DNA from: Azoarcus sp.
GTDB lineage: Bacteria; Pseudomonadota; Gammaproteobacteria; Burkholderiales; Rhodocyclaceae
DNA: 64,000 nucleotides
Direction: 5' to 3'
NCBI GenBank assembly: GCA_031285965.1
Contig: JAITVD010000033.1
Location: forward strand, 1-64,000
Part shown: positions 50,207 to 60,219 of the stretch, piece by piece
Layout: each line of letters begins with the position of its first letter
How positions within the stretch are numbered: position 1 is the first letter of the stretch
The notes under the pieces: model-generated
Databases searched by the model: none
What the model saw: only the letters and a program-made list of their open reading frames with translations
Told to the model about the DNA's origin: nothing
Program-made: the position numbers and the translations under genes

Positions 50207-53200
50207 TTATCCATTCAGCGCGGCATGTGCTCGAAAGCCTCCCAACACAGTTTCGACGTTTTCCCAGAATTCGTCATTAAGCGCCTCTTCCAGACATTGC
50301 CCGCGCAAGGCCAGCCGATAGGCATCGTCATTTTTTTCGGCAAATTTTTTGTGAAAATCGCTGCCGTTCCATTTTTCTTTCGCGGCTTGCCTGGCTTTCC
50401 CGCCGTCCGGGCTGGAAACGAATGCCCATGCCGATTTCGGGAAAAAGTGCAGCGGCTCCCGCAGTCCGGCGCGGTAAAGCCGCAGTATTTTTTCGAGACG
50501 CACCCGCGCATCGAGGCTGGGCAAGGGGTTCAGCACAAGCCCGCCGCTGCGCGTAAAGACGCGCGCGCGGCATTCCATTCCCGGCGGCGGCGCGGCGCAA
50601 AGCGCCAGATGGTCGAACCAAATTGAGAGCGCGTCGCCCGCGCGGAGTTCGCTGAGCGCATCGCATCGCTTGCCCTCTTCGTCATCGGCTTGTTTTTTAT
50701 TGGCGCGTTTGTTTTTGCTGCTTTTGTCCTCGCTGTAGCGCCAAGCCAGCAGCCCGTTTTCGCGCAACGCGCCAAACGCGCCGCGCAGTTCCCAGCGTTC
50801 GCTTTCAGCACCGGATTCGGAATCCAGCGCAAAAGCGAGCTTGATGGAATGCGCCGGGCGGCAGGGTTCGGCAAGCGCCGCGTTCACCCGGTCGGCAAAG
50901 CCGCGCAGCGCCGCCAGTTCCCCGCGCAACGCCCCTTCCCCCATGCTTCCGGCGGGATATTCGCCGCCCGCGCGGGCAAGGGAAAAAAGCGCCTCATCGT
51001 TAATCGGACTGGGCGCGGCGTTCCCTTTTTCCGTCAGCAAAGCGGGCAGCAGGCGATCCGCAAGCGCCCAAGTGGCTGCCCTGTTTGGGACGAGCGGCTC
51101 GACATCGGCGAGTTCTTCCTCGGCAACGGAAAAATCCAGCCCCAGGCGTTCGCGCAGCAAAAAGCGGCAAGGATTGCTGAAAAAACGCTTCATCTGGTTG
51201 AGTTCGACGCAGCGCCATTCCTCGCCCGGCGGCGGCAAGGGAGAGGTGAAAAATGGCTCAATGCCGCCCTCTTGCGCATCGCCGTCGCTTTCCTCTTCCC
51301 CGAACGAGCGGATTTCCCTGTGCGGGCGGTTTTCGGCGAACCGCTTTTGCCGCTCGTTGAGCGCATGGGCAAATTCGCCGCGAAAACTTTCGAGGCGTGA
51401 ATTTCTTTTTTCTTCCGCCACGAAATACTTGGGCGAAAAAGATTGCAGCGGATGCCGGACGATGAGCCGCTCGCGGGCTTTTTCAATCGAATCCGGCTGT
51501 TCCGGGCGCTCGGCGCAAGCGGCGGCAAGCGCGTCCAGCAAATCGCCCACCAGCACGGAAGGCAGCAATTCGGCGTTGTCCCGTGCGCTGCGCCCGACGC
51601 AGGACAGGTGCAGCGCGTCGCGGGCGGCCAGCGCCACATCCAGAAAAAGATTGCGCTCGTCGTCCCGCCGCTGGCGGTCGCCTTTTTGCGGAAAAGCCGC
51701 CATGAGGTCAAATTCGTCCGCCCGCCCGTGAGCGGGGAAAGCGTCGTTGTCCAAGCCGATGGCGCATACCACGCGGTAAGGCAAGCCGCGCAGGGCGGGC
51801 AAGGCGCTGAATGTCACCGCGCCCCCCGGCACGCTGCCGTGCATGAACCCGTCGAGCCGTTCAATTAGGGCTTGATGGACGATGTCGAGCGGCAAGGCGA
51901 CGCTGGTTTCCTGCCCGCCGCCCGCCATGTCATTCGCCAGCGCGTTGATGGTCTCCCGCACGGTGCGCATTTCTTCGGCGTGTTCCGGCGCGTCCCCAAC
52001 CAGCGCGGCAAGCGAACCAAGCAGCACGGTTCGCCAGCCTTCAGCGTCGTGCGACTTCAGCAATTCGGCACGCTGGCGGCTCAAAGCGCGGGCAACGCGC
52101 CAGAACACGCCCAGCGTCAATCCATTGCTGCCTTGCGGCGCATGGGGAACGCCCGTCTGTCCGGCAAAAAGCGCGTGGCTGGCGGCATCTCCCGCCGCCC
52201 AAGACAAAAACAGCCGCGCAAGCCCCGCCTCCACGGTATGCCCGCCGTCCGCGCCAGCGGCTCGCGCCTGTGGCGCGTCCAGCCCCCAATGAATGCCCGC
52301 GTCGGACATCCAGCCGCGCACCTCTTCCAGCGCCGCGCTGGAAAGCCCGAAATGCGCCGCCACCAAAGGCTGCTGCATGAGGTCGAATACCCGGCTCGCG
52401 GGCGCGTTGCCCGCCGCCAGCGCCAGCAGGTCATCGAGCGCGCGCGCCACGGGGTTTTCTTCCGTCCGCCCCCGCCCCGTGATGCGCCACGGAATATGCC
52501 GCTCTCGCGGCGCGGTGCCGAATACCGCCTCAATCAAAGGCGCATAGGCTGCCAAATCGGGCATGAGCACGACGATTTCGGACGGGCGCAAATCTGCCCG
52601 CTCCTTGAACAGCCCCAACAGGCGGTCGTGCAGCACTTCAAGTTCGCGAATGCACGAGTGGCACAGGTGCAGTTCAATGCTACGGTCATTTTCATCCAAA
52701 CGGACGCTGCCCGCTTCCAGTTCCCGCAAATCCAGAAAAGCGTTTTGCAGGCGAGCCAGCAAGTGGGAAGCGGCGTGTTCCGTGAATTGCGCGTTTTCCA
52801 GAACGGGATGCTCGCCTTCGAGCAGGGATTCAATCTGCGCTTGCGTCTGCTTGCCCCAATCCGCCAGCAAGCGGTTGCCCGTTTCATGGAAAGCGTCGCG
52901 TTTTTGCCGCGCAAGCCACGACAAGCGGCGGGCATCGACAATATCGAACCAGTATTCGCGGCAGGGATTGAGCGCATACAACCGCACATCCACAACGCGA
53001 GCGAGCGAGCGCAGCATCTCCAGATAAAGCGGCGGCACGCTCGGCAAGCAAAACACATCGACTGCGGCGGGCAAGCCGGCCCGCGCAAGCTCTGCGTCCT
53101 CCATCCGCGCCACGCGGCGCAGAAAGTTCATGAACGGCAACTGAAACGCCACCGACCCGCCATGCTGCCCGACGCGCCGCCACAATTCGGCTTGCCAGCC

Positions 53201-53692
53201 CTCGTCCTCGCGCAGGTTTTCTTCCTGTGTTCTCAGAACGGACTTGCCCTCGCCCCAGCTTTCAAGCCACATCGGGCGGTAGCACAGATAATGGTCGAAC
53301 AGCCGCGCCAGCCGTCCCGCCAATTCAAACCGCTGCCGCGCGTCCGCCCGTTCCAGATAACGCGCCAGCCGCGCATGTTTCCCCGTCCAGCCCTCCCCCA
53401 GCGCGGCGAAAATCCGCCAGATGAGCGCATCGGGCGCGTAAGGCGAAGCCGCCGGAACCTCCACGACGCGACCAATCTGCCGCCACAGCCATTGCGCCAG
53501 ATAATCAAAATCGACGCCCGCGCATATCCCGAAGCGATTCGCCATTGCCAGCTCGATATAGCGGCGCATCGCGCTTCCCGGAACAATGACCTGCCCCCGC
53601 GCAAACGGCCCCCGCAAACGCGCAAGCTCCCACCGCGCCAGCAAGGCTTCCAGCAGGTTTTCGGAACGGTTCGAGAAAAAGATGGAAAACAC
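50207..53692 (-). CDS. recC: Exodeoxyribonuclease V gamma subunit RecC
   Basis: A 1161-residue subunit that recognises Chi and holds the RecBCD helicase-nuclease. N-terminal FSNRSENLLEALLARWELAR and VPGSAMRRYIELAMANRFGI open the inactive helicase-like fold; the family segment YRVVCAIGLDNDAFPAHGRA is in the middle. No recB or recD follows within the window: the next gene downstream is fau on the opposite strand. It is divergent from the rhodanese lipoprotein. Confidence 0.92.
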   Translation of the reverse strand: MFSIFFSNRSENLLEALLARWELARLRGPFARGQVIVPGSAMRRYIELAMANRFGICAGVDFDYLAQWLWRQIGRVVEVPAASPYAPDALIWRIFAALGEGWTGKHARLARYLERADARQRFELAGRLARLFDHYLCYRPMWLESWGEGKSVLRTQEENLREDEGWQAELWRRVGQHGGSVAFQLPFMNFLRRVARMEDAELARAGLPAAVDVFCLPSVPPLYLEMLRSLARVVDVRLYALNPCREYWFDIVDARRLSWLARQKRDAFHETGNRLLADWGKQTQAQIESLLEGEHPVLENAQFTEHAASHLLARLQNAFLDLRELEAGSVRLDENDRSIELHLCHSCIRELEVLHDRLLGLFKERADLRPSEIVVLMPDLAAYAPLIEAVFGTAPRERHIPWRITGRGRTEENPVARALDDLLALAAGNAPASRVFDLMQQPLVAAHFGLSSAALEEVRGWMSDAGIHWGLDAPQARAAGADGGHTVEAGLARLFLSWAAGDAASHALFAGQTGVPHAPQGSNGLTLGVFWRVARALSRQRAELLKSHDAEGWRTVLLGSLAALVGDAPEHAEEMRTVRETINALANDMAGGGQETSVALPLDIVHQALIERLDGFMHGSVPGGAVTFSALPALRGLPYRVVCAIGLDNDAFPAHGRADEFDLMAAFPQKGDRQRRDDERNLFLDVALAARDALHLSCVGRSARDNAELLPSVLVGDLLDALAAACAERPEQPDSIEKARERLIVRHPLQSFSPKYFVAEEKRNSRLESFRGEFAHALNERQKRFAENRPHREIRSFGEEESDGDAQEGGIEPFFTSPLPPPGEEWRCVELNQMKRFFSNPCRFLLRERLGLDFSVAEEELADVEPLVPNRAATWALADRLLPALLTEKGNAAPSPINDEALFSLARAGGEYPAGSMGEGALRGELAALRGFADRVNAALAEPCRPAHSIKLAFALDSESGAESERWELRGAFGALRENGLLAWRYSEDKSSKNKRANKKQADDEEGKRCDALSELRAGDALSIWFDHLALCAAPPPGMECRARVFTRSGGLVLNPLPSLDARVRLEKILRLYRAGLREPLHFFPKSAWAFVSSPDGGKARQAAKEKWNGSDFHKKFAEKNDDAYRLALRGQCLEEALNDEFWENVETVLGGFRAHAALNG

Positions 53693-53785
53693 GGCAAAGA
53701 AAGGCAGTTCATCAAACTTCGTATAATGGCCGCGCGCGGCGGCGATGTCACCCTGCGCGGCACGTCATCACGGAGAAAAAACAAA

Positions 53786-54214
53786 TTGAAGAACCTGCTC
53801 ATTGCCCCGCTGGCTTGCCTGGCTTTGCTGGCCGTGTGCGACCACACGGAACCGCTTTCCGCAGGGAGTTCCCCCGCGCAAGCCAGCGTTGCGCCCATAG
53901 CGGAAACCCATAAAATTTCCGCCGCTGAGGCGCAAAAAATGATTTCGGAATCAAAAGATTACGTGCTCCTCGATGTGCGGACGGAAAAAGAGTACCGACA
54001 CAAACGCATCGACGGCGCTTATCTCATCCCGGACAACGAACTGAAAGACCGCGCCGCAACAGAATTGCCCGACAAGGACAAAGTGATACTGCTCTACTGC
54101 CGGAGCGGAAGAAGAAGCGCAAAAGCCGCCAAAACATTAGCCCGCATGGGCTACACAAACGTTTATGACTTCGGCGGAATCATAAACTGGCCGTTCGCCA
54201 CGGTCAGCGATTGA
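53786..54214 (+). CDS. Rhodanese-domain lipoprotein
   Basis: A 142-residue periplasmic sulfurtransferase-like protein. A TTG start at 53786 (GGAGA upstream) gives a signal peptide with lipobox LLAVC (KNLLIAPLACLALLAVC). The rhodanese domain has DVRTEKEYRHKRIDGAYLIP and the active-site loop LLYCRSGRRSAKAAKTL with catalytic Cys. Single rhodanese domains of this kind move sulfur or act as PspE-like proteins. An ATG at 53726 would remove the clean signal peptide. It is divergent from recC. Confidence 0.82.
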   Translation: MKNLLIAPLACLALLAVCDHTEPLSAGSSPAQASVAPIAETHKISAAEAQKMISESKDYVLLDVRTEKEYRHKRIDGAYLIPDNELKDRAATELPDKDKVILLYCRSGRRSAKAAKTLARMGYTNVYDFGGIINWPFATVSD

Positions 54215-54243
54215 GACAACCCGCTATGCCGTCCATTGGCCAG

Positions 54244-54797
54244 CTATGAAAACGCAGGATCCAAAATCTGATCCAGTAGCCGTGTCACACCGAATTGCCA
54301 AGCAGACAGATGCAGTCCGAAAACCGTCCGAAGCCGTGTGGTATTGAGACGTGAATTCAGGGAACGCACAGCGGGCGATGGCCAATCGCTTGAAAGGATA
54401 GATGCGATTTCTTTGACTTTGAGTGCCATGCCCCAGCGACGAGCTTAGTTAATAATAAAAATAGCATATTCATGCCAGTTCGTTTCGCCGCCAGCGCATA
54501 GTCGGTCGAGTAATACACGAGCCAGATGTTGCATGCAGCAGCTTCCTCCGCCAGTGCCTTTGGCGCTGCCTCGTTCACCTGATGCGCAAGTTCCGGCACA
54601 TTTTCAGCGCGGTCAAAGTCGGGCGACACCGCCGCCACCGTAGCGCGGATGCCTGCTATGTCAGTCAAGTCGCCAACAAACCCGCCTTCTCCCTCACAGT
54701 CTAAGGCAATGACATCGCCAAGCGACACCAGCGTGCGCTGCAACTCCCAGCCAGCTTGTTCGTTTTTGCTAAAAAATAGAATTACCATTTTTAACAA
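54244..54797 (-). pseudogene. rfbD: Decayed dTDP-4-dehydrorhamnose reductase gene
   Basis: The 5' part (from 54797) reads WELQRTLVSLGDVIALDCEG, VPELAHQVNEAAPKALAEEA and LVYYSTDY, the N-terminal half of RfbD, but the NAD-binding glycine motif is replaced by ILFFSKNEQAG. The 3' part (54244-54429, another frame) reads SPAVRSLNSRLNTTRLRTVF and GLHLSAWQFGVTRLL, the RfbD C-terminus. About 130 central residues are missing and the frame is shifted. RfbD makes dTDP-rhamnose, so this copy cannot work. No rfbA, rfbB or rfbC is seen. Confidence 0.8.
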
Positions 54798-55139
54798 GGC
54801 TCTAGATCATCAAGTCCTTGTTCTTTGACACAAAAAATTTGAGGTCAGTGAGAAGCTGCGGTAACGTCCAACTGTAGCGCCATTCACACGCCGTGAAGAT
54901 ATCGACGGGGAACATATTAGCGGGGCAAGTTCCCTACCTGCACCCGAAACGGCTTTAACCGATATTTAATCAGTAAAAAACTACCAGCCGAATTTTAGAT
55001 TTCTACCATTTTTCTACAGAAAAACTACCAAAAAATCCTCTAATCCGTCCGGTTTCTACGGCTACCCTACTCAGGTATCATGCTCGCAGCCAAGCCCATC
55101 TCCGAAATCATCCGCCAAGAAAGTATTTCAAGAAAAATG
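54798..55139. other. AT-rich region with 11-bp phased CTAC motifs
   Basis: CTAC occurs at 54981, 55003, 55014 and 55025 with 22- and 11-base spacing, then at 55056, 55062 and 55067. An ATG frame starts at about 55084 (MLAAKPISEIIRQESI) but runs into DNA antisense to dgt and is not recognised. The region lies between the rfbD remnant and the 3' end of dgt. Confidence 0.5.
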
Positions 55140-56282
55140 TCACAAATCATTCACCTCGTTTCTGCCACTCAGTCGCCTATGTTCTTTTGCCGCAAATCGG
55201 TCAGTCATTCCCGCGATGTAGTCGGCAACGGCGCGGGCTTTGTCGGAATCTGAAGCGGATTCGGCGTGGGTGCGGCGCGGCGGCGGGAGCAGGTTTGGGT
55301 TGTCCATGTAGGTCGTGAACAGGTCGGAGACGATGCGCCGCGCTGGGTCGGTCATGCGCAGCACGCGCTCGTGGCGGTAGAGGTTATTAAATAGGAAAGT
55401 TTTTAGCTCTCGCAGATTTTTGCGGGTTTCTTCGGAGTATCCGGCAAGCGTTTTAGCCGCATGTACGTCGCTGAGCGTTTCCACGCCCTCTTCCGTAATG
55501 CGGGCGCGTGTTTGGGCGATGAGATCGAGCGCCAAGGCATCGATCATGCGGCGGATAGTTTCGTGCACCAGCCGCCGCCCGCTTAGCCCCGGCCAGTGGG
55601 ATTCGGCGCTGCGCCGGCATTGGGCGAACACCGCTACGGCATCGAGTTGCTCAAGGGCAAGCAGTTCGGAGCGCAGACCGTCGTCGACATCATGGTTACA
55701 GTAGGCGAGTTCATCGGCGAGGTTAACAATCTGCGCTTCGAGCGAAGGCCGCGCATCTTCGATGAAGCGCCGCCCGAGTTCGCCGAGGGCGCGGGCGTTG
55801 TCCAGGGAACAGTGCTTGAGGATGCCTTCCCGCGTCTCGAACAGCAGATTGAGGCCATCAAAAGCGGCATAACGCTCTTCGAGCGTGTCGACGATGCGCA
55901 GCGATTGCAGGTTGTGTTCAAAGCCACCAAACGCTTTCATGCAGCCGTTCAGTTCGTCCTGTCCGGCATGGCCGAAGGGCGTGTGCCCAAGGTCGTGCGC
56001 CAAGGCGATGGCTTCCGCCAGTTCTTCGTTCAGCCCCAGCGCGCGGGCAATGGAGCGCGATAGCTGCGCCACTTCGAGGCTGTGGGTGAGGCGCGTGCGG
56101 AAAAGGTCGCCTTCGTGGTTGACGAAAACTTGCGTCTTGTATTCGAGGCGGCGGAAAGCCGTTGAATGGACGATTCGGTCGCGGTCGCGCTGGAATTCGC
56201 CCCGCTCGCTCGGCGGCGGCTCGGGATGCTGGCGGCCACGGGACACGGATTCGGTGACGGCGTAAGGGGCGAGTTTTTGCAT
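55140..56282 (-). CDS. dgt: Deoxyguanosinetriphosphate triphosphohydrolase-like protein
   Basis: HD-domain enzyme that splits dNTPs into deoxynucleoside and triphosphate. Metal-site marks are [40 protein letters not shown] and [14 protein letters not shown]. The 380 residues match the type 2 dGTPase-like family. It is the last gene of the aroK-aroB-dgt set, nine bases after aroB. Confidence 0.93.
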   Translation of the reverse strand: MQKLAPYAVTESVSRGRQHPEPPPSERGEFQRDRDRIVHSTAFRRLEYKTQVFVNHEGDLFRTRLTHSLEVAQLSRSIARALGLNEELAEAIALAHDLGHTPFGHAGQDELNGCMKAFGGFEHNLQSLRIVDTLEERYAAFDGLNLLFETREGILKHCSLDNARALGELGRRFIEDARPSLEAQIVNLADELAYCNHDVDDGLRSELLALEQLDAVAVFAQCRRSAESHWPGLSGRRLVHETIRRMIDALALDLIAQTRARITEEGVETLSDVHAAKTLAGYSEETRKNLRELKTFLFNNLYRHERVLRMTDPARRIVSDLFTTYMDNPNLLPPPRRTHAESASDSDKARAVADYIAGMTDRFAAKEHRRLSGRNEVNDL

Positions 56283-56291
56283 GGATTCCCT

Positions 56292-57374
56292 TTAACGGCA
56301 ACGCGCTTCGATGGCCGCGCTCATGTGGCTCATGGCGATGTCGCCTGTCATCACGGCTTTTCCGATGCCGCGCAGCAGCACGAGGCGCAGTTTTCCCGCT
56401 TCGACTTTTTTGTCGTGCATCATCCATTTCAGATAACGCGGCGCACCTAAATCCGGGCCAAACGCGGGCAAACCGGCACGTTCAAGCAGGCGTTCGATTC
56501 GCGCCACGTCATCGGCGCTTATCCAGCCAAGGCTGCGTGAGAGTTCCGCCGCCATCATCGTGCCTGCCGCGACGGCTTCACCGTGCAGCCATTGGCCGTA
56601 GCCCAGTCCGGTTTCAATGGCATGGCCGAAGGTATGCCCGAGATTGAGCAAGGCGCGTTCGCCCTGCTCTGTTTCGTCGGCGGCAACGACTTCCGCCTTG
56701 TTGCGGCAGGAACGCTCGATGGCGAACGCCAATGAATCTGCGTCGAGGCGGCGCAGGGCATCGATGTTCTGTTCCAGCCAATCGAAAAACGCAGCGTCGC
56801 GGATGAGACCGTATTTGATGACTTCGGCCAGCCCCGCCGAAAATTCCCGCGCGGGCAGCGTGGCAAGCGTCACGGTATCCGCCAGCACCAGGCGCGGCTG
56901 GTAGAAAGCGCCAATCATGTTCTTGCCAAGCGGATGGTTGATGGCGGTTTTTCCGCCGACCGAGGAGTCCACCTGCGCAAGCAGCGTGGTCGGTATCTGG
57001 ATGAAAGGCATCCCGCGCTGATAGCACGCGGCGGCGAAGCCGCCCATATCGCCAATGACGCCGCCGCCCAAGGCGATGAGCGTGGTTGAGCGTTCGCAAT
57101 GTTCGCGCAGCAGCGCGTCGAAAATCATGTTGAGCGTCTGCCCGTTTTTGTGCGCTTCGCCGTCGGGCAGGATGACGGGAACGATGTCCACGCCCACGCG
57201 GGCAAGCCCCGCGCTCAGGCGCTCAAGGTAGAGCGGCGCGACGACTTCGTTGGTCACAATGGCGGTTTTACGCGTGCGCAGATGGGGGGCGATGAGTTCC
57301 GCGTGCTCAAGCAGCCCGCTTCCGATGTGGATGGGGTAGCTGCGCAAGCCCAGATCGACCGTCAGGGTGTGCAT
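56292..57374 (-). CDS. aroB: 3-dehydroquinate synthase
   Basis: Second enzyme of the shikimate pathway: NAD-dependent conversion of DAHP to dehydroquinate. It has 360 residues with [59 protein letters not shown] and metal ligand regions [12 protein letters not shown]. The start overlaps the aroK end by 13 bases. Confidence 0.96.
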   Translation of the reverse strand: MHTLTVDLGLRSYPIHIGSGLLEHAELIAPHLRTRKTAIVTNEVVAPLYLERLSAGLARVGVDIVPVILPDGEAHKNGQTLNMIFDALLREHCERSTTLIALGGGVIGDMGGFAAACYQRGMPFIQIPTTLLAQVDSSVGGKTAINHPLGKNMIGAFYQPRLVLADTVTLATLPAREFSAGLAEVIKYGLIRDAAFFDWLEQNIDALRRLDADSLAFAIERSCRNKAEVVAADETEQGERALLNLGHTFGHAIETGLGYGQWLHGEAVAAGTMMAAELSRSLGWISADDVARIERLLERAGLPAFGPDLGAPRYLKWMMHDKKVEAGKLRLVLLRGIGKAVMTGDIAMSHMSAAIEARCR

Positions 57375-57898
57375 AGGGGGTTCCTGTCCGCGTATTCGGC
57401 AAGCGCCTTTTCAATCCGCGCCGCCATTGCCGCGCAGGAACCGCGCTCGCCATCGACGACGAGGTCGGCCACCGATCGATACAGGGGGTCGCGCTGGCCG
57501 TATAGCTCCTCAATGCGCTCACGCGGGTTTTCGACCTGAAGCAGCGGGCGGTTACGGTCGTGCCGGGTACGTTCCCAGAGCACGCTCGGCGGCACGTTCA
57601 GATAGATGACGGTTCCGTGCGCCGAGAGCAACGCGCAATTGGCGGGGTCGAGCACGATGCCGCCGCCAGTGGCAATAACAATGTCTTGTTCGGTGAGCAG
57701 TTCGGCCAGCATGCGCGATTCGCGGCGGCGGAAACCGGCCTCGCCCTCAATATCGAAGATGACCGGAACCGGCACACCCGTGCGCTCGATGAGTTCGTGG
57801 TCGCAGTCGGCAAAGCGCAGGTTCAAACGTTTGGCCAGCTCGCGCCCTACCGTCGTTTTGCCAGCCCCCATCATGCCAATCAGGATTAAGCGGGTCAC
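57362..57898 (-). CDS. aroK: Shikimate kinase
   Basis: Phosphorylates shikimate at the 3-OH with ATP. Marks are Walker [30 protein letters not shown] and [13 protein letters not shown] plus the RDRNRPLL-type lid ([10 protein letters not shown]). I use the GTG at 57898, giving 178 residues, because the longer frame (to 57964) reads through the terminator at 57925-57957. No strong ribosome site is seen. It overlaps aroB and lies downstream of pilQ. Confidence 0.92.
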   Translation of the reverse strand: MTRLILIGMMGAGKTTVGRELAKRLNLRFADCDHELIERTGVPVPVIFDIEGEAGFRRRESRMLAELLTEQDIVIATGGGIVLDPANCALLSAHGTVIYLNVPPSVLWERTRHDRNRPLLQVENPRERIEELYGQRDPLYRSVADLVVDGERGSCAAMAARIEKALAEYADRNPLCTP

Positions 57899-57924
57899 TT
57901 GTGTTTTGTTGTGTTGTGGTGATG

Positions 57925-57957
57925 AAAAAAGGCGGCACCCCATCGGGACACCGCCTT
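57925..57957 (-). terminator. Terminator between pilQ and aroK
   Basis: On the minus strand AAGGCGG pairs with CCGCCTT around a loop and is followed by a run of six T. It starts 34 bases after pilQ ends and lies directly before the aroK start, so it may limit or attenuate readthrough into aroK-aroB-dgt. Confidence 0.85.
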
Positions 57958-57990
57958 GAATCATAGCAGCAGGAAGCGTCTGCCTGCGTC

Positions 57991-60219
57991 TCAGCGCATG
58001 GTCAGAGCCTCATCGACGATGCGCGGGGTCACGAAAATCAGCAGTTCCGTTTCTTCCTTCGTCTTGCTGTTTGAACGGAAGAGATGACCGATGACCGGAA
58101 TGTCGCCCAGCAGCGGGACTTTGTTTTCATTCGTGATTTCCTCGTCGGAGTAGATGCCGCCAATGACCACCGTGCCGCCGTTCTCAATCAGCACGTCGCT
58201 CTTGACGCTCTTGGTTTCAAGCGGCGGTTGGCTGATGTTGGTTCCGCCGATGGTGTAAATGGGGCGGTCTTTGTTCACTTGGATTGCCAGTTGCAGGCGG
58301 CCATCGGGCGTAATCTGCGGCTTCACCCTCAGCGCGAGCACCGCTTTTTTGAACGAAACGCTCGTCGCGCCGGAACTGGACGCTTCCTGATAGGGAATTT
58401 CGGTTCCCTGCTCAATCAGCGCCTCAACGTTGTTGGCAGTCAGGATACGCGGGCTGGAGATGGTTCGCGCCTTGCCGTCCGATTCCTGTGCTTGCAGTTC
58501 GATGTTCAGGAAACGGGTAAAGCTGTTGTTGACAATCGTCAGGCCCAGCGAACCGAAGATGTTCTCGATGTTCCGCCCGCTCCAAGCCGGGTTCATTGAC
58601 CCAGTTCCAGTTGGAAAATAGTATCCCCTGCTGGGGTCATAGGGGTCACCTGAACCGGCTTCTGTTGTCACGTTATCTTCTTTACCCGCGAGAGCGGTAT
58701 GCCCAAAACCGACTTTCCCGCCATGACCCAAGCTGGCCATTTTTGTGTTGCCCAAGCCCAGCTTCACGCCGAGGTCGCGCGCAAAGCCCTTGCTGGCCTC
58801 AACGATGCGGGCTTCGATGAGCACCTGCTTCGGCGCAACGTCGATTTCGGAGACGACCCGGCGCACGTCGGTGAGGCGCGAGCCTACGTCGGTCACAAAA
58901 ATCTTGTTGCTGCGGTCATCGACCACCACGCTGCCGCGCTTGGAGAGCACCGTCTGCCCCTTGGCTTGCAGGAAGCTGGTGATTTCCGTGGCGCGGTGGT
59001 AGTTAATCTGGAAGCTCTCGGTTTGCAGCGGTTCCAGTTCTTCCACCTGTGCGCGGGCTTCGTTAATCATCTTTTCGCGCGCCGCAAGCTCTTCGCCGGG
59101 AGCAATCCAGATGACGTTGCCGTTTTTGCGCATGTCCAAGCCTTTGGCCTGAAGGATGATGTCTAGCGCCTGGTCCCAAGGCACTTCCTTGAGCCGCAAG
59201 GTGATGCTGCCCTGCACAGAGTCGGATGTGACAATGTTGAAGTCGGTGAAGTCAGCAATGACCTGCAAGACCGAGCGCACATCGACATTCTGGAAGTTGA
59301 GCGAGAGCTTGTCGCCCGCGTAGCGGGTACGCACCCCTCCCCTTTGCACGAGCTTGTTGGGGTCTTCGGCCACCCGCTTGACTTCCAGCACGAACTGGTC
59401 GCCGCTCTGGTAGGCGTTGTGCTCCCACATTCCCGTTGGCGTGACGGTCAGCCGCACAGTGCTGCCCTGCTGCTCGGCGAGCATCTGCGTAATCGGCGTA
59501 CCAAAGTCGACGACATCGGAACGGCGGTGGAGGTTCTGCGGCAAGGCCGTATTGAGGAAACTCACCACCAATTTGCCGCCTTGCTGGCGCACATCGCTGC
59601 TCACGTTAGCGTTGGAGAGCTTGACGATGACCCTGCCCTCGCCCCGCTCGCCACGGCGGAAGTTGATGTCGTTGACGCTTGAACCCAAGGCGATTGGCAT
59701 GGGGACGACTGCCGCGCTGGCTACTGGTCTCGTCGCGGGCGCGGCGGCATGGGTCGCTGGCCTTGGCGCGTTGGCCGCGTTGCCTCCCTGTGTCAGGGCA
59801 ATGGTCAGCGTATTGCCGTCCACGCGGGTGTCGTAAGACAGGAGCCGTGACATGTTGAGCACCATGCGCGTGCGGTTGCCGACCTGAACGATGTTGACGC
59901 TGCGCAAATCGCCGCGCTCGACGCTTTGCACGCTCTGCCCGGTTTCATTGGCCACGCCGGGAAAGTCAAACGCGATTCGGGGCGGGTTGGCGACGGTGAA
60001 GCTGGCGGGCGTGGCCTTCAGCGGCGTTTTCGTGGTCAGCCGCACATAGAGCATGCCGCCATCGTCCGCCACATTGAGCGACTTGATGCTGTTGAGGCTC
60101 GCCGCGTCAATCACTTGCTCTTGAACGACGTTCCGCGTTTGGGGCTGCGCCTGCGCCGTGCCGAAGCACAGCCCTGCCATAGCCGCCATGAGAAATGACG
60201 CCATTTTTATTGCTTTCAT
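57991..60219 (-). CDS. pilQ: Type IV pilus secretin PilQ
   Basis: Outer-membrane secretin that lets the pilus exit. A signal peptide (MASFLMAAMAGLCFGTAQAQ) is followed by two AMIN domains (about 40-280), a short N0/STN domain (VDVRSVLQVIADFTDFNIVT), an N1 domain (about 405-480) and the secretin C-domain from about 490 (KQVLIEARIVEASKGFARDL, ...LLIFVTPRIVDEALTMR). It has 742 residues. Its start overlaps pilP by four bases (ATGA). Confidence 0.96.
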   Translation of the reverse strand: MKAIKMASFLMAAMAGLCFGTAQAQPQTRNVVQEQVIDAASLNSIKSLNVADDGGMLYVRLTTKTPLKATPASFTVANPPRIAFDFPGVANETGQSVQSVERGDLRSVNIVQVGNRTRMVLNMSRLLSYDTRVDGNTLTIALTQGGNAANAPRPATHAAAPATRPVASAAVVPMPIALGSSVNDINFRRGERGEGRVIVKLSNANVSSDVRQQGGKLVVSFLNTALPQNLHRRSDVVDFGTPITQMLAEQQGSTVRLTVTPTGMWEHNAYQSGDQFVLEVKRVAEDPNKLVQRGGVRTRYAGDKLSLNFQNVDVRSVLQVIADFTDFNIVTSDSVQGSITLRLKEVPWDQALDIILQAKGLDMRKNGNVIWIAPGEELAAREKMINEARAQVEELEPLQTESFQINYHRATEITSFLQAKGQTVLSKRGSVVVDDRSNKIFVTDVGSRLTDVRRVVSEIDVAPKQVLIEARIVEASKGFARDLGVKLGLGNTKMASLGHGGKVGFGHTALAGKEDNVTTEAGSGDPYDPSRGYYFPTGTGSMNPAWSGRNIENIFGSLGLTIVNNSFTRFLNIELQAQESDGKARTISSPRILTANNVEALIEQGTEIPYQEASSSGATSVSFKKAVLALRVKPQITPDGRLQLAIQVNKDRPIYTIGGTNISQPPLETKSVKSDVLIENGGTVVIGGIYSDEEITNENKVPLLGDIPVIGHLFRSNSKTKEETELLIFVTPRIVDEALTMR

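Noticed and set aside
51872-53785. A long plus-strand frame antisense to recC, fused in frame to the rhodanese lipoprotein
   Set aside because: recC is well supported on minus; the lipoprotein has its own TTG start, ribosome site and signal peptide, so the upstream extension is noise.
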